The position numbers and the translations under genes were made by a program. Of a DNA stretch of 64,000 nucleotides, positions 8,838 through 17,244 are shown piece after piece (position 1 is the stretch's first letter; the number at the start of each line of letters is the position of its first letter). The notes under the pieces were generated by a model. It was not told the origin of the DNA and searched no databases. It saw nothing but the letters and a program-made list of their open reading frames with translations. Origin of the DNA: Adlercreutzia hattorii (GTDB lineage: Bacteria > Actinomycetota > Coriobacteriia > Coriobacteriales > Eggerthellaceae); NCBI RefSeq assembly GCF_011405655.1, contig NZ_AP022829.1, forward strand, positions 1,225,001-1,289,000. The letters are read 5' to 3'.

Positions 8838-9740
8838 GTGGTCAAGATCGTCACCGATTCGGTCGCCTCTATCCCCGCCGAGGTGGTGCGGGAGCGCGAT
8901 ATCGAAGTCGTCTCGCTGTTCGTGAATCGGGATGGTCGTGAGTACCGCGAGGCCGACATGGACGTCGATGCATTCTATGAGGATATCGCCGACATGATCG
9001 ACAATCCGCCTACGTCGAGCCAGCCCTCGCAGCATGCGATGGAGACGATTTTCGAAAAGGCGGCGCAGGCGGCCGATGAGGTGCTCGGGGTTTTCATCTC
9101 GTCGAAGATGTCCGGAACGTTCGAAGGGGCGGTGCGCAGCGCTCGGGCCTGCAAGGAGCGCTACAAGCAGTTCCGCTGCACGCTGATCGACTCGACGTCG
9201 AACTGCGGCGATGAGATGTTCGCGGTGCTCGATGCATGCGATGCGCGCGATGCGGGCGGCGATCTGACGCGGTGCGCGCAGGCGGCGATTGATTCGGTCG
9301 TCTCGTCGCGGTTCATCTTCGCTCCGGAGAGCCTTGCTTTTTTGAAGGCGGGCGGTCGCATTGGAGGTGCGTCGGCGTTGCTCGGCGGTCTGCTGCAAAT
9401 CTCCCCCGTGCTCACGGTGGCCGATTGGGAGACATCCACGTTGGCGAAAGTGCGCACGTGGAAGAAGACGCTTGCTCGCATGGCAGACGTCTTCAAAGAG
9501 GAGATCGAGGCCTTTGGGCTCAAGCGCGTGGTGGTGCACTACATCGGATCGGCGGCCCCCGCCATCAAATGGGCGCGCGAGGCTATCGAGCCGGCGGTGG
9601 GACACGCGGTGGAGGTGCTGCCCGTCAGTCCGGTCATCGGCGTTCACGTGGGGCCGGCCGTAGGGATTGCCTATGAGTGCGAGTGCCCCGTGCCCGGCAA
9701 GCTGACCGCCCCGACCGGCGAGCTGGTATTCAGCTTGTAG
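8838..9740 (+). CDS. DegV family fatty-acid-binding protein (second copy)
   Basis: A 300-residue DegV/FakB protein. It begins VKIVTDSVASIPAEVV, carries VFISSKMSGTFEGAV for fatty acid head-group contacts, and ends in a typical SPVIGVHVGPAVG segment. The GTG at 8838 is chosen because AAAGGAGA ends five bases before it; upstream in-frame codons have no such site. It differs clearly in sequence from the copy at 5635, so the two may select different acyl chains, as FakB paralogues do. It lies alone, with a 194-base upstream gap and a minus-strand gene downstream. Confidence 0.9.
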   Translation: MVKIVTDSVASIPAEVVRERDIEVVSLFVNRDGREYREADMDVDAFYEDIADMIDNPPTSSQPSQHAMETIFEKAAQAADEVLGVFISSKMSGTFEGAVRSARACKERYKQFRCTLIDSTSNCGDEMFAVLDACDARDAGGDLTRCAQAAIDSVVSSRFIFAPESLAFLKAGGRIGGASALLGGLLQISPVLTVADWETSTLAKVRTWKKTLARMADVFKEEIEAFGLKRVVVHYIGSAAPAIKWAREAIEPAVGHAVEVLPVSPVIGVHVGPAVGIAYECECPVPGKLTAPTGELVFSL

Positions 9741-9781
9741 GGCCGTCGTCGCACCGGCGGGGATGTTTGCGCGGCCGCGGC

Positions 9782-10738
9782 TCACCCGCGTTCAGCGTAG
9801 CGCGGGCGCAGGGCGGCAGGGCTTTCCTGCAGCTCGGTGAGGTTCTTCCAGAAGCGCTTGGGCATGAATTGACGGCGCAGCTCCGGGTGGTAGCGGGCGT
9901 CGATGGAGACGCTTTTGTAGAAGGTGCGCCAGGCCTCGCTCATGAGGGCCTCGTCGGCGGTGCGGTCGGGCAGCGCTCGTTCCAAGTCGCCGGCGCCCTC
10001 GGTGTTCACCAGCTGCCAGTCGCCGCCGTCGTAGACGCCGGCGAGATGGTGCACCTCGTCGTAGATGATGAAGGGCTGCACGCCGAGACGTTCCACGAAA
10101 TGATCCATGATAAGCGGCACCACCGAGGCTTTCGGGTTCACGCGGGCGAACCATACATCGGCTCCTTCGCCGGCGAGGTGCTGGAAGCGCACGAACTGGC
10201 GCATATGCTCGCATTCCTGACCGACCGAGCGCGAAATGCGGAAGAGCCGCTCCACGGCCGGATGCGTGATGTCCGAGAAGGCGCGGCCCCGCTGCTTGGG
10301 GCACGGCCCCATGCCGCCGCGGCCTGCGCAGGAGGCGCGCTTGCGACAGTGCTCGCATGCGCGATGCTTTTGCTCGTCGATGGCATAGCGCACGAAGCGG
10401 TAGACCGCCGTGCCCGCACCCGGCTCGTCCGAGCAAGCGGCGCGGGTCACCGCCAGGGCTGCCGCGCGGCCGCACTGGCGGCGCAGGGTGCCCATGACGC
10501 GCAGGGCCCGGTCCTGGTCGGTGGGGATGAGCGACACGCGCTGGCCGAGACGGAGCTGCAGACGCTCTTCCGGCGCGATATCGGTGGGATGCTCGTGGCG
10601 CTCGTAGGCGGCGAAGACAGCCGAGAGCAGCCCTTCCAGGGAGCCGTCGTAGGCGTAGGCCACCTCGTCGTAGATGTCGGGAGGAGGGGAGGGCGTCGCA
10701 GGGGCGTCTTCCGCGGATGCGTTCGGGATATGCTCCAT
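9782..10738 (-). CDS. DUF4130 / TIGR03915-type DNA metabolism protein (partner of the radical SAM repair protein)
   Basis: Function unproven; in other genomes this family is found beside the radical SAM protein encoded just upstream and is sometimes fused to a uracil-DNA glycosylase domain (family knowledge). The sequence starts IYDEVAYAYDGSLEGLLSAVF, the family hallmark, and continues with RYHPELRRQFMPKRFWKNLTEL at the end. A Cys-rich patch near the middle (CEHCRKRASC and GPCPKQRGR) could bind a metal. The ATG at 10738 has AGGTGGG five bases upstream; a GTG at 10747 would add three residues. Its start region abuts the stop of the radical SAM gene, so they form one operon. Confidence 0.85.
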   Translation of the reverse strand: MEHIPNASAEDAPATPSPPPDIYDEVAYAYDGSLEGLLSAVFAAYERHEHPTDIAPEERLQLRLGQRVSLIPTDQDRALRVMGTLRRQCGRAAALAVTRAACSDEPGAGTAVYRFVRYAIDEQKHRACEHCRKRASCAGRGGMGPCPKQRGRAFSDITHPAVERLFRISRSVGQECEHMRQFVRFQHLAGEGADVWFARVNPKASVVPLIMDHFVERLGVQPFIIYDEVHHLAGVYDGGDWQLVNTEGAGDLERALPDRTADEALMSEAWRTFYKSVSIDARYHPELRRQFMPKRFWKNLTELQESPAALRPRYAERG

Positions 10739-10747
10739 GGCGCCCAC

Positions 10748-12265
10748 CTAGGCCACCGAGAGCAGCGGGCTGTCGAGCGTTTTGCGGCCGTCGGCGATCG
10801 AGCGTTCTGTGGCCGATGCCGCCTCGGTTGCGATCGCTTGCCGTCCGTCCGCCGTCCCGGTCGTCTCGAGGGCCCGGCGCTGGGCGGCAAAGGCGACCTC
10901 GCGGGCGGTTGCCGCATCGGGGCTCGTCTCGGGCAGTACGGGCGGTGCCTCCACGGTTTCGAAGAGGCTCATCTGGCCGGCTGGGGCGCGGTCGGCGCGG
11001 CGCCCGTGGCGACCGCCGTCGATAGGGGCCGAAAGCCGCGCGTGCAGGGCCTCGCGGGAGAAGTCGATCCCCGATCCGCCCCAGGCGCCGTTCATGGTGA
11101 TGAAGTAGCGGGCGCGCTTATAGGCGATGCCGAGCTTTCTCAGCTCCGCCTCGCCGAGGGTGGATTGCCGTCGTGCCCGACAGATGAGCTTGGCGCCGCG
11201 CACGCCGATGCCGGGCACGCGCAGAAGCGCCTCCAAAGGCGCGCTGTTCACCTCCACGGGGAAGAAGTCCAGGTGGTTCAGGGCCCAGTTCGCCTTCGGA
11301 TCGACATCGGGGGCGAGGAAGGGATTGTCCTCGTCGATGATCTCGCTCACGTTAAAGCCGTAGAAGCGCAAGAGCCAGTCGGCCTGGTAGAGGCGGTGCT
11401 CGCGGTTCAGCTGCACGGCGTCGGTGGCGGGCAGGAGCGGGTCGGCCACGACGGGGAGGTAGGCGCTGAAGAACACGCGCTTCAGCGACAGGTGGGTGTA
11501 GAGGGCCGCTGACAGATTCAAGATCTGGTAGTCGCTTTCCGGAGTGGCTCCGACGATCATCTGGGTGGACTGGCCCGCCGGCGCGAAGGCCCGTGCCTTC
11601 CGGGCGTTCTTCTTGGTGAGGTACACCGTGGTGCGCTTCTTCGCCAGCGAGCGCGATTCCGCATCGTCGGCGATGGAGTCGCAGATATGCCGCATGGGGG
11701 CCAGGATGGACGCACGCGACTTGTTGGGGGCCAAAAGCCCCAGGCTCTGCCGGCTCGGCAGCTCCAGATTCACCGAGAGGCGGTCGGACAGGCGCCCCAG
11801 CTCGTCGATGAGCTCCACCGAGGTGCCGGGGATGGCCTTGGTGTGGATGTAGCCGCGAAAGCCGTACTCCTCCCGCAGGATGCGCAGAGCCGCTATCATG
11901 AGCTCGGTGGTGCGGTCGGGGCATCCGGCGACGCCCGAGGAGAGGAACAGCCCCTCGATATAGTTGCGACGGTAAAAGCCGATGGTGAGGTCGGCCAACT
12001 CGCGGGGCGTAAATGCGGCTCGGGGTGCCTCGGCGTTGCTCGCGCGGTTCACGCAGTAGCAGCAATCGTAGACGCAGACGTTGGTCATGAGCACCTTAAG
12101 CAGCGTGACGCAGCGCCCGTCCGGCGTGAACGAATGGCAGCATCCCGCCTGGGTGGCCGCGCCCAGCTGCCCGGCCTTGCCCGCGCGCTGAACCCCGGAG
12201 GAGGTGCAAGCTACGTCGTACTTCGCCGCATCGGCCAGAATCTCCAGCTTCTCGATGACGTTCAC
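10748..12265 (-). CDS. Putative DNA modification/repair radical SAM protein (TIGR03916 type)
   Basis: A 505-residue radical SAM protein of the group associated with uracil-DNA glycosylase-like domains. CVYDCCYC at residues 64-71 gives the CxxxCxxC cluster ligands. Further features are KTTVYL- and TQMIVGATPESDYQIL-type barrel motifs and a helix-hairpin-helix LLRVPGIGVRGAKLICRAR near residue 370 that suggests DNA contact. GTG at 12265 fits the conserved start NVIEKLEILADAAKYDVAC and has AAGGGG upstream. The gene is preceded by a strong promoter with two LexA-like boxes, which fits a DNA damage role. Roughly the last 90 residues are low-complexity Ala/Thr-rich. Confidence 0.88.
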   Translation of the reverse strand: MNVIEKLEILADAAKYDVACTSSGVQRAGKAGQLGAATQAGCCHSFTPDGRCVTLLKVLMTNVCVYDCCYCVNRASNAEAPRAAFTPRELADLTIGFYRRNYIEGLFLSSGVAGCPDRTTELMIAALRILREEYGFRGYIHTKAIPGTSVELIDELGRLSDRLSVNLELPSRQSLGLLAPNKSRASILAPMRHICDSIADDAESRSLAKKRTTVYLTKKNARKARAFAPAGQSTQMIVGATPESDYQILNLSAALYTHLSLKRVFFSAYLPVVADPLLPATDAVQLNREHRLYQADWLLRFYGFNVSEIIDEDNPFLAPDVDPKANWALNHLDFFPVEVNSAPLEALLRVPGIGVRGAKLICRARRQSTLGEAELRKLGIAYKRARYFITMNGAWGGSGIDFSREALHARLSAPIDGGRHGRRADRAPAGQMSLFETVEAPPVLPETSPDAATAREVAFAAQRRALETTGTADGRQAIATEAASATERSIADGRKTLDSPLLSVA

Positions 12266-12332
12266 CGCGCAACCCCTTCCCGTCGCCAAGCATCTTCCGG
12301 CCCGCAACTCTTTACGGGCACACTTGTTCGCC

Positions 12333-12370
12333 CGAATGAATGTACGCTATACTACCCGAATAGATGTTCG
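12333..12370. promoter_or_regulatory. Two LexA-like (SOS box) sites
   Basis: Read on the minus strand, CGAACATCTATTCG (12370-12357) sits inside the promoter spacer and CGTACATTCATTCG (12346-12333) just after the -10. Both resemble the Gram-positive LexA consensus CGAACRNRYGTTYG (established), the first with about two mismatches, the second with a few more. Their centres are 24 bases apart. Placement over the promoter suggests SOS repression. Confidence 0.5.
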
Positions 12371-12378
12371 CGTGTCAA
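12349..12378 (-). promoter_or_regulatory. Promoter of the radical SAM repair operon
   Basis: Read on the minus strand: a perfect -35 TTGACA (12378-12373), an 18-base spacer, and -10 TAGTAT (12354-12349). Transcription would start near 12342, about 75 bases before the GTG at 12265. Sequence match is direct; activity is inferred. Confidence 0.7.
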
Positions 12379-12500
12379 TGGGTTGAACATCGCCGGTTTG
12401 CTTGCGGCGTATGCCTTCTGGGGTCGGGAGAGGAGTGTGGCGGCGAGGGGTTTGCGAAGGAGGAGACTTCGTTGTCGTCGGTTCGCGATGGCTCCTGCTT

Positions 12501-13373
12501 TTACGAGTCAAGCTCCTCGAGCAATTCCTCACGGTATTCCGCATCGGTCGCCGCACGGCGGGCGTCCTCGAAGCGACCGGCATCCATAAGCTGAGCTATC
12601 AGCTTTCCAAGTTGGTCGGCTCCTTCCGCCCGTCCCGCGGCCCTACCCTCGGCCCTGCCCTCGGCTCTACCCTCGGCTCTACCCTCGGCAAGCCCCTCCT
12701 CACGGCCCTTCTTCTGCAGGAGGCGGCCTTGGGCGCGCATATCCTCTTCCAGCGTCAGCATGACAAGAGACTCCTCTCTCCATGGGGCGTCCTCGTTGGC
12801 GGCCTCCACGGCGGCCGCGAGGTCGGCGGTAAGGCCGTCGCCTCCGACCTCCTCGGTGGCGACGTACCGAAGTAAACCACGAAGCGGCCCGTCTGGCAAC
12901 ATCTCCCAAGCGGAGGCGTTGAGCACGACCCATCTGAAGCCGTGCCCGAGTACCACGGATCCACTCTCATCGCATATCATGTCGAAGGTGTAGACGGGGA
13001 GCCCCTCCTTGAACTCGTCGTGTAGGCAGATGAAAACGATAAAGCTCTCGGGCAAACTGTCGTAGGTGGCTCCCGGGCGCAGCATCGCAGTGTCCATGGC
13101 GCTCTGGTAGTAGCGCATGCGTCGACCCAGGCCCTCGCGGGAGTAGGTCTGCATCTCCACGTCGTAGAGCGCGTCCGAGGTGCGAACCCAGGCGTCGAGG
13201 CGCACTCCGTGGGAGCCGACGCGGGGCTGCAGGGTGCGCTCGGCGACGACGTTGCGCACCTCGTCCACGGGTACCCCGAGGGCCGTTTCCAGCACTCGGC
13301 GGCACAGATCGGGGCGCTCCTCCATGATTCTGTCAAACATGGGGTACTCGCTGAACAGAAGGTTTCTCGACAT
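12501..13373 (-). CDS. Rpn family recombination-promoting nuclease / PD-(D/E)XK transposase-like protein
   Basis: Belongs to the PF12784-like group of PD-(D/E)XK nucleases related to RpnA, thought to promote RecA-independent recombination (family knowledge). The nuclease core is GVRLDAWVRTSDALYDVEMQTY: Asp and the E-M-Q strand form the active site. The start MSRNLLFSEYPMFDRIMEERP is typical for the family. Residues about 220-255 are a tandem AEGR repeat encoded by a 12-bp DNA repeat (about 12640-12700), a place where length may vary between strains. It stands alone, with no terminal repeats seen next to it, so it is not an intact mobile element. Confidence 0.85.
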   Translation of the reverse strand: MSRNLLFSEYPMFDRIMEERPDLCRRVLETALGVPVDEVRNVVAERTLQPRVGSHGVRLDAWVRTSDALYDVEMQTYSREGLGRRMRYYQSAMDTAMLRPGATYDSLPESFIVFICLHDEFKEGLPVYTFDMICDESGSVVLGHGFRWVVLNASAWEMLPDGPLRGLLRYVATEEVGGDGLTADLAAAVEAANEDAPWREESLVMLTLEEDMRAQGRLLQKKGREEGLAEGRAEGRAEGRAEGRAAGRAEGADQLGKLIAQLMDAGRFEDARRAATDAEYREELLEELDS

Positions 13374-13578
13374 CTAGGCCGTCCTTTCACCGGGGTTTGG
13401 ATCGTGCCATGCTACGCGATCCGAACCGCAGAAATGACGCAGGAATGTCCCGGTTCGTTCCCCGCGCCATCCGTGCTGGAGCCGCACTTTGATCGATTCG
13501 GGGAAACCGACGAGGAAATCGGGTATCATGGTGCCCATAGGAAACATGAGGGAACTCCTCACGGATGAAAGGGCGGCT

Positions 13579-14262
13579 ATGGAGGCTTACAAGCGCGAGT
13601 TCATCGAGTTCATGGTGGAGAGCGATGTGCTGAAGTTCGGCGACTTCACGCTGAAGAGCGGGCGCAAGTCGCCGTTCTTCATGAACGCGGGGGCGTACGT
13701 GACCGGCGAGCAGCTGCATCGGCTGGGGCTGTACTACGCCCAGGCCATCAACGACAACTTCGGGCTCGACTTCGACGTGGTGTTCGGGCCGGCCTACAAG
13801 GGCATCCCCTTAGCGGTGGTCACCGCCATGGCGCTGCAGGAGCTCTACGGCAAGGAAGTGAAGTACTGCTGCAACCGCAAGGAAGTGAAGGACCACGGGG
13901 CCGATGCGGGCAACCTCTTGGGCGCGGAACTTCACGACGGCGACAAGGTCATCATGGTGGAGGACGTCACCACTTCGGGCAAGTCCATCGACGAGACCTA
14001 CCCCATCTTGAAGGCCGCTGCCGATGTGGATGTGCGCGGGCTCATCGTGTCGCTCAACCGCATGGAGGTGGGGAAGGGCGGCGTCACCACGGCCCAGAAG
14101 GAGATCGAGGCGAAGTACGGCTTCCCGGTGGCCTCCATCGTGTCCATGGCCGAGGTGAAGGAGTGCCTGCACAATCATGAAGTGGCCGGGCGCATCGTTA
14201 TCGACGACGATATCGCGGCCGCCATCGACGCCTACTACGAGCAGTGGGGCGCCAAGGAGTAG
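13579..14262 (+). CDS. pyrE: Orotate phosphoribosyltransferase
   Basis: Converts orotate and PRPP to OMP in pyrimidine synthesis. At 227 residues it matches the family. The fold is clear from LKFGDFTLKSGRKSPFFMNAG, FDVVFGPAYKGIPLAV, and the PRPP-binding loop VIMVEDVTTSGKSI. The ATG at 13579 is chosen for the GAAAGGG site six bases upstream; upstream in-frame ATG codons at 13528 and 13546 would add residues not typical of PyrE. No other pyr genes are nearby. It is followed by a tRNA gene about 100 bases downstream. Confidence 0.92.
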   Translation: MEAYKREFIEFMVESDVLKFGDFTLKSGRKSPFFMNAGAYVTGEQLHRLGLYYAQAINDNFGLDFDVVFGPAYKGIPLAVVTAMALQELYGKEVKYCCNRKEVKDHGADAGNLLGAELHDGDKVIMVEDVTTSGKSIDETYPILKAAADVDVRGLIVSLNRMEVGKGGVTTAQKEIEAKYGFPVASIVSMAEVKECLHNHEVAGRIVIDDDIAAAIDAYYEQWGAKE

Positions 14263-14362
14263 AGAATCCGCGGTTGCAACTTCCCTAAACCGGGACGTTG
14301 TCGTACAATGGGCCGACGCGGAACGGCATCGATGGGGAGGGTCGGCCGTTCACGCGCTCGTC

Positions 14363-14437
14363 GCCGGTGTGGCTCAACGGTAGAGCAACTGATTTGTAAT
14401 CAGTGGGTTGCGGGTTCGATTCCTGTCACCGGCTCCA
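14363..14437 (+). tRNA. tRNA-Thr (anticodon TGT)
   Basis: Full cloverleaf: acceptor GCCGGTG with CACCGGC, D arm GCTC/GAGC, anticodon stem ACTGA/TCAGT with loop TTTGTAA (anticodon TGT, decoding ACA/ACG), T loop TTCGATT, and an encoded CCA at the 3' end. Confidence 0.97.
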
Positions 14438-14449
14438 GAACTTTAGCGA

Positions 14450-14487
14450 GGTCATCTCTCGTTTTCGAGCGATGGCCTTTCGCTTTT
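14450..14487 (+). terminator. Probable terminator of tRNA-Thr
   Basis: GGTCATC (14450-14456) can pair with GATGGCC (14471-14477) with one G-U pair, followed by TTTCGCTTTT. A modest but well placed stem and U-rich tail. Confidence 0.5.
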
Positions 14488-14590
14488 CGAGGGCTCGTCT
14501 TGCGCGGACGTGCCAATTGTGCGCCAGCGGCTCGGAGGGCATGGCCTTGGTGTCCTCTGATGCGGGTTTCTGCTAACCGACCTTTTTCCA

Positions 14591-14809
14591 AGCTTGAAGT
14601 GGCTTGGAAATCACGAAACATCGGTTTCTGACCAGAAAATGATGTTTCCAGCTCTTCAAATGGCTTAGAAATAGCGAAACATCGGCGTCAACCGGGCTTC
14701 AGAGGCCTCTTTGTAATACACGACCTGGGAAAATGTCCTCTTCGGTATTACAACATCGCCGAAAAAGGCCTTCTCGTCCGATGTTTCGTGGTTTTCAAGC
14801 CATTCCAGC
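14591..14809. repeat. Three copies of a roughly 32-bp repeat, two direct and one inverted
   Basis: Copies at 14591-14624 (+), 14652-14685 (+) and 14778-14809 (-) share the pattern TGGCTT-(A/G)-(A)AA...CGAAACATCGG with a few mismatches each. They lie in the 580-base gene-free region between tRNA-Thr and the small protein at 15022. Nothing else is recognised in that region. The function is unknown; the spacing and number do not fit a CRISPR array. Confidence 0.65.
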
Positions 14810-15021
14810 CGATCGCTCGACGAAACTCCGTCAAACTCTTGCCACTGCGGGTTCCGACCGTTGTTTTCCCGCAACCTACAAAGAAGAAAGCACTCAAAGG
14901 AGAAGGCGTTCGAGCGGCGTAGGGCGTTTTCTTCGCGCGTCCTGAGGATGGCACGCCGCGCGGATCTGCGCGCTCTGCTATCATGGCTCGGGAACGTTCG
15001 AGAAAGGAAGCACGCGAGTCT

Positions 15022-15318
15022 ATGGCAACCTACATCGCTCACTATCAGTCGCCGAAGGGCTCCTACGACCGTGAGCGCGGGCTCTTCGAGTTCGAGAGCG
15101 ACGCGCGGGCCGGCACTAAGGCCAACGCCCACGACGCACGGATGAAGATGCTGGAGCTGTTCGGCGCGAGCGCGGTGTCGTGGACTATCGAGAAGGTGGA
15201 GCGGGCCGGCGCCGCCCCCGCCGAGAAGCGGGAGAAGACCACCGACGGCCAGCTGGCGCTGGATTTCCGTCCTCCCAAACCCGAGCGCAAGCGAAAGCAT
15301 TCGAAGGGATACTGGTAA
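15022..15318 (+). CDS. Small conserved-looking hypothetical protein
   Basis: A 98-residue soluble protein that I do not recognise. It begins ATYIAHYQSPKGSYDRERGLFEFES, contains ANAHDARMKMLELFG in a likely helix, and ends in a very basic tail PPKPERKRKHSKGYW. Such a tail suggests nucleic acid or ribosome contact, but that is inference only. The ATG at 15022 follows AAGGAAG by about 11 bases; an in-frame ATG at 14983 lacks any ribosome site. Codon use is like that of the surrounding chromosome. It lies 78 bases before the M42 peptidase gene. Confidence 0.6.
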   Translation: MATYIAHYQSPKGSYDRERGLFEFESDARAGTKANAHDARMKMLELFGASAVSWTIEKVERAGAAPAEKREKTTDGQLALDFRPPKPERKRKHSKGYW

Positions 15319-15396
15319 ACGAGGCCCAAGGCGCAAGGTGACGGCGCGAACGCAGCACAACGAGCCTGCTCACCGGTGGATCGAACAGGAGAACCA

Positions 15397-16554
15397 ATGA
15401 AGAAGAAACATCTGAAGTTTTTGAAGCAGTTGGTGGAGACGCCCTCGCCGACGGGCTTCGAGGAGCCGGCGGCCGCGTTGGTGCGCGAGAGGCTCGCTGG
15501 TGTGGCCGACGAGGTGGCCACCGACACCATGGGCTCGGTGCGCGCGGTGCTCGAGGGCCGCGACGCCGGTGCGCCCTCGCTCATGCTGGCGGCCCATATG
15601 GACGAGATCGGCCTCATGGTCACCTACATCTCCGACGAGGGCTTCCTCTCCGTGGCCTCGCTCGGCGGCGTGGACGCGGCTATCTTGCCCGGCATGCGGG
15701 TCGATGTGCACACCGCTTCCGGCACCCTCCGCGGCATCGTGGGCCGCAAGCCCATCCACCTCATCGAGCCGGACGAGCGCAAGACGGTCACCCCGCTCTC
15801 CTCCCTCGTCATCGATTTGGGCATGAAGCCCAAGCGCGTGAAGAAGCTCGTGTCCGTGGGCGACCCCATCACGTTCGGCGTCGGATTCGAGCGGTTCGGC
15901 GACGACATGGCCGTCTCGAAGTGCTTCGATGACAAGTGCGGCGTGTGGATCGCCTGTCGCGTCATGGAGAAGCTGGCTCTCGCCGGTCGCGCCCCGGGCG
16001 ACTTCATCGCGGTGGCCACCACTCAGGAGGAGATCGGCACCCGCGGCGCCATGACAAGCGCCCATGCCGTGAACCCCGACGTGGCGCTCGCCTTCGACGT
16101 CACCCACGCCACGGACTATCCGGGCATCGACAAAACGAAGTACGGCAAAATCGTCTGCGGGGCGGGTCCGGTCATCGCGCGGGGGCCGAACATCAACCCC
16201 GTGGTGTTCGAGCGCCTTGTGGCCGCTGCCGAGGCGGAGGGCGTTCCGTACCAGCTGGAGGCCGAGCCGTCGGTCACCGGCACCGACGCCCGGGCCATCC
16301 AGGTGACGCGCGGAGGCATCCCCACGGGGCTTGTCTCCGTGCCGCTGCGCTACATGCACACTCCCACCGAGGTTGTCTGCCTGCGCGATCTGGAGGCCAC
16401 AGTGCGCCTCATTACCCGCTTCGCGCAGGATCTCGCTCCCGAGACGAGCTTCGTGCCGGGGCTGGGCGGCGCTGTGACCGAGAATGCGGAAGGGAAGGGC
16501 GCCGGCGCCGATGCCGACGCGTCCGACGCTTCCGCCGCACCCGAGGGGGCGTGA
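15397..16554 (+). CDS. M42 family glutamyl aminopeptidase / endoglucanase-like metallopeptidase
   Basis: Binuclear zinc aminopeptidase of the TET/PepA (M42) type that trims peptides in the cytoplasm. The 385-residue protein shows LVETPSPTGFEEPAA at the start, the first metal His-x-Asp in MLAAHMDEIGLMV, the bridging Asp in KCFDDKCGVWIA, the catalytic Glu pair in TTQEEIGTRGA, and later ligands in AFDVTHATDYPG and YMHTPTEVV. ATG at 15397 has ACAGGAG upstream. The C-terminal 25 residues are an Ala/Asp/Gly-rich extension. smpB begins six bases after its stop, suggesting a transcript shared with trans-translation. Confidence 0.92.
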   Translation: MKKKHLKFLKQLVETPSPTGFEEPAAALVRERLAGVADEVATDTMGSVRAVLEGRDAGAPSLMLAAHMDEIGLMVTYISDEGFLSVASLGGVDAAILPGMRVDVHTASGTLRGIVGRKPIHLIEPDERKTVTPLSSLVIDLGMKPKRVKKLVSVGDPITFGVGFERFGDDMAVSKCFDDKCGVWIACRVMEKLALAGRAPGDFIAVATTQEEIGTRGAMTSAHAVNPDVALAFDVTHATDYPGIDKTKYGKIVCGAGPVIARGPNINPVVFERLVAAAEAEGVPYQLEAEPSVTGTDARAIQVTRGGIPTGLVSVPLRYMHTPTEVVCLRDLEATVRLITRFAQDLAPETSFVPGLGGAVTENAEGKGAGADADASDASAAPEGA

Positions 16555-16559
16555 GGGCC

Positions 16560-17027
16560 GTGCCGAAGCGCGAGGAGAAGACCATCGCGAAGAACCGCCG
16601 GGCCTTCCACGACTATGAGATCTTGGAGACCTACGAGGCCGGTATCGAGCTGACGGGCACCGAGGTGCGCTCGCTGCGGGAGAACAACTGCCAGCTCACC
16701 GACTGTTTCGCCCTCATCCGGAGCGGCGAGGTGTGGCTCAACAACGTGCACATCTCGCCGTACTCCAACGGCAGCATCTTCAACCCCGACCCCGACCGGC
16801 GCCGGAAACTTCTGCTGCACAAGAAGCAGATCCGCTACCTGGATGCGAAAGTGGCCGAGAAGGGCCTGGCCATCGTGCCTTTGAAAATGTACTTCAACGA
16901 GGACGGCCGGGTGAAGGTGGAGCTGGCGCTGGCCCGCGGCAAGAAGCTCTACGACAAGCGCGCCTCTATGAAGGAGCGCGACACTAAGCGCGAGATCGAC
17001 CGCGCGCTGAAGGAGCGCGTTCGCTAG
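16560..17027 (+). CDS. smpB: SsrA-binding protein SmpB
   Basis: Binds tmRNA and delivers it to stalled ribosomes. At 155 residues it has the normal length. Signatures are KNRRAFHDYEILETYEAGIELTGTEVRSLR, KLLLHKKQIRYL, IVPLKMYFNEDGRVKVELALARG and the C-terminal helix KKLYDKRASMKERD that enters the mRNA channel. GTG at 16560 is chosen because GAGGGGG lies about 11 bases upstream; a GTG at 16551 would leave only two bases. The tmRNA gene is 2 kb downstream at 19052, separated by two genes. Confidence 0.96.
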   Translation: MPKREEKTIAKNRRAFHDYEILETYEAGIELTGTEVRSLRENNCQLTDCFALIRSGEVWLNNVHISPYSNGSIFNPDPDRRRKLLLHKKQIRYLDAKVAEKGLAIVPLKMYFNEDGRVKVELALARGKKLYDKRASMKERDTKREIDRALKERVR

Positions 17028-17244
17028 GCTAAGGGTCTGCGGGGCCGCGCCGCGCGCCGGTGCCCGGTCGCGCCACCGCCTTCGCTCGGTGCTCGCGGGT
17101 TGCAGGACCGACGTCGCGCCTTGGCACGTTCACGCTCGGTCAACGAAACGGCGCGGGAGGGCCACGGCGCGGGAAGTCGTGGCATCATGGTTTCGGCGGG
17201 CGAGGTCGCCCGCGCACGTACATCACGAGGTTAGGAGTCTGGCA

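Noticed and set aside
9677-11512. Plus-strand 611-codon open frame across the radical SAM repair region
   Set aside because: The minus strand encodes two recognisable proteins here; the plus-strand product has shadow-type composition.
12501-13373. Intact IS element around the Rpn-type gene
   Set aside because: No terminal inverted repeats or target duplication were found on either side.
14591-14809. CRISPR array
   Set aside because: Only three degenerate copies, one inverted, with unequal spacing and no cas genes.
17028-17244. Third copy of the modular hairpin repeat (CACGCTCGGTCAACG)
   Set aside because: Only a short partial match to one box; no hairpin or second box.
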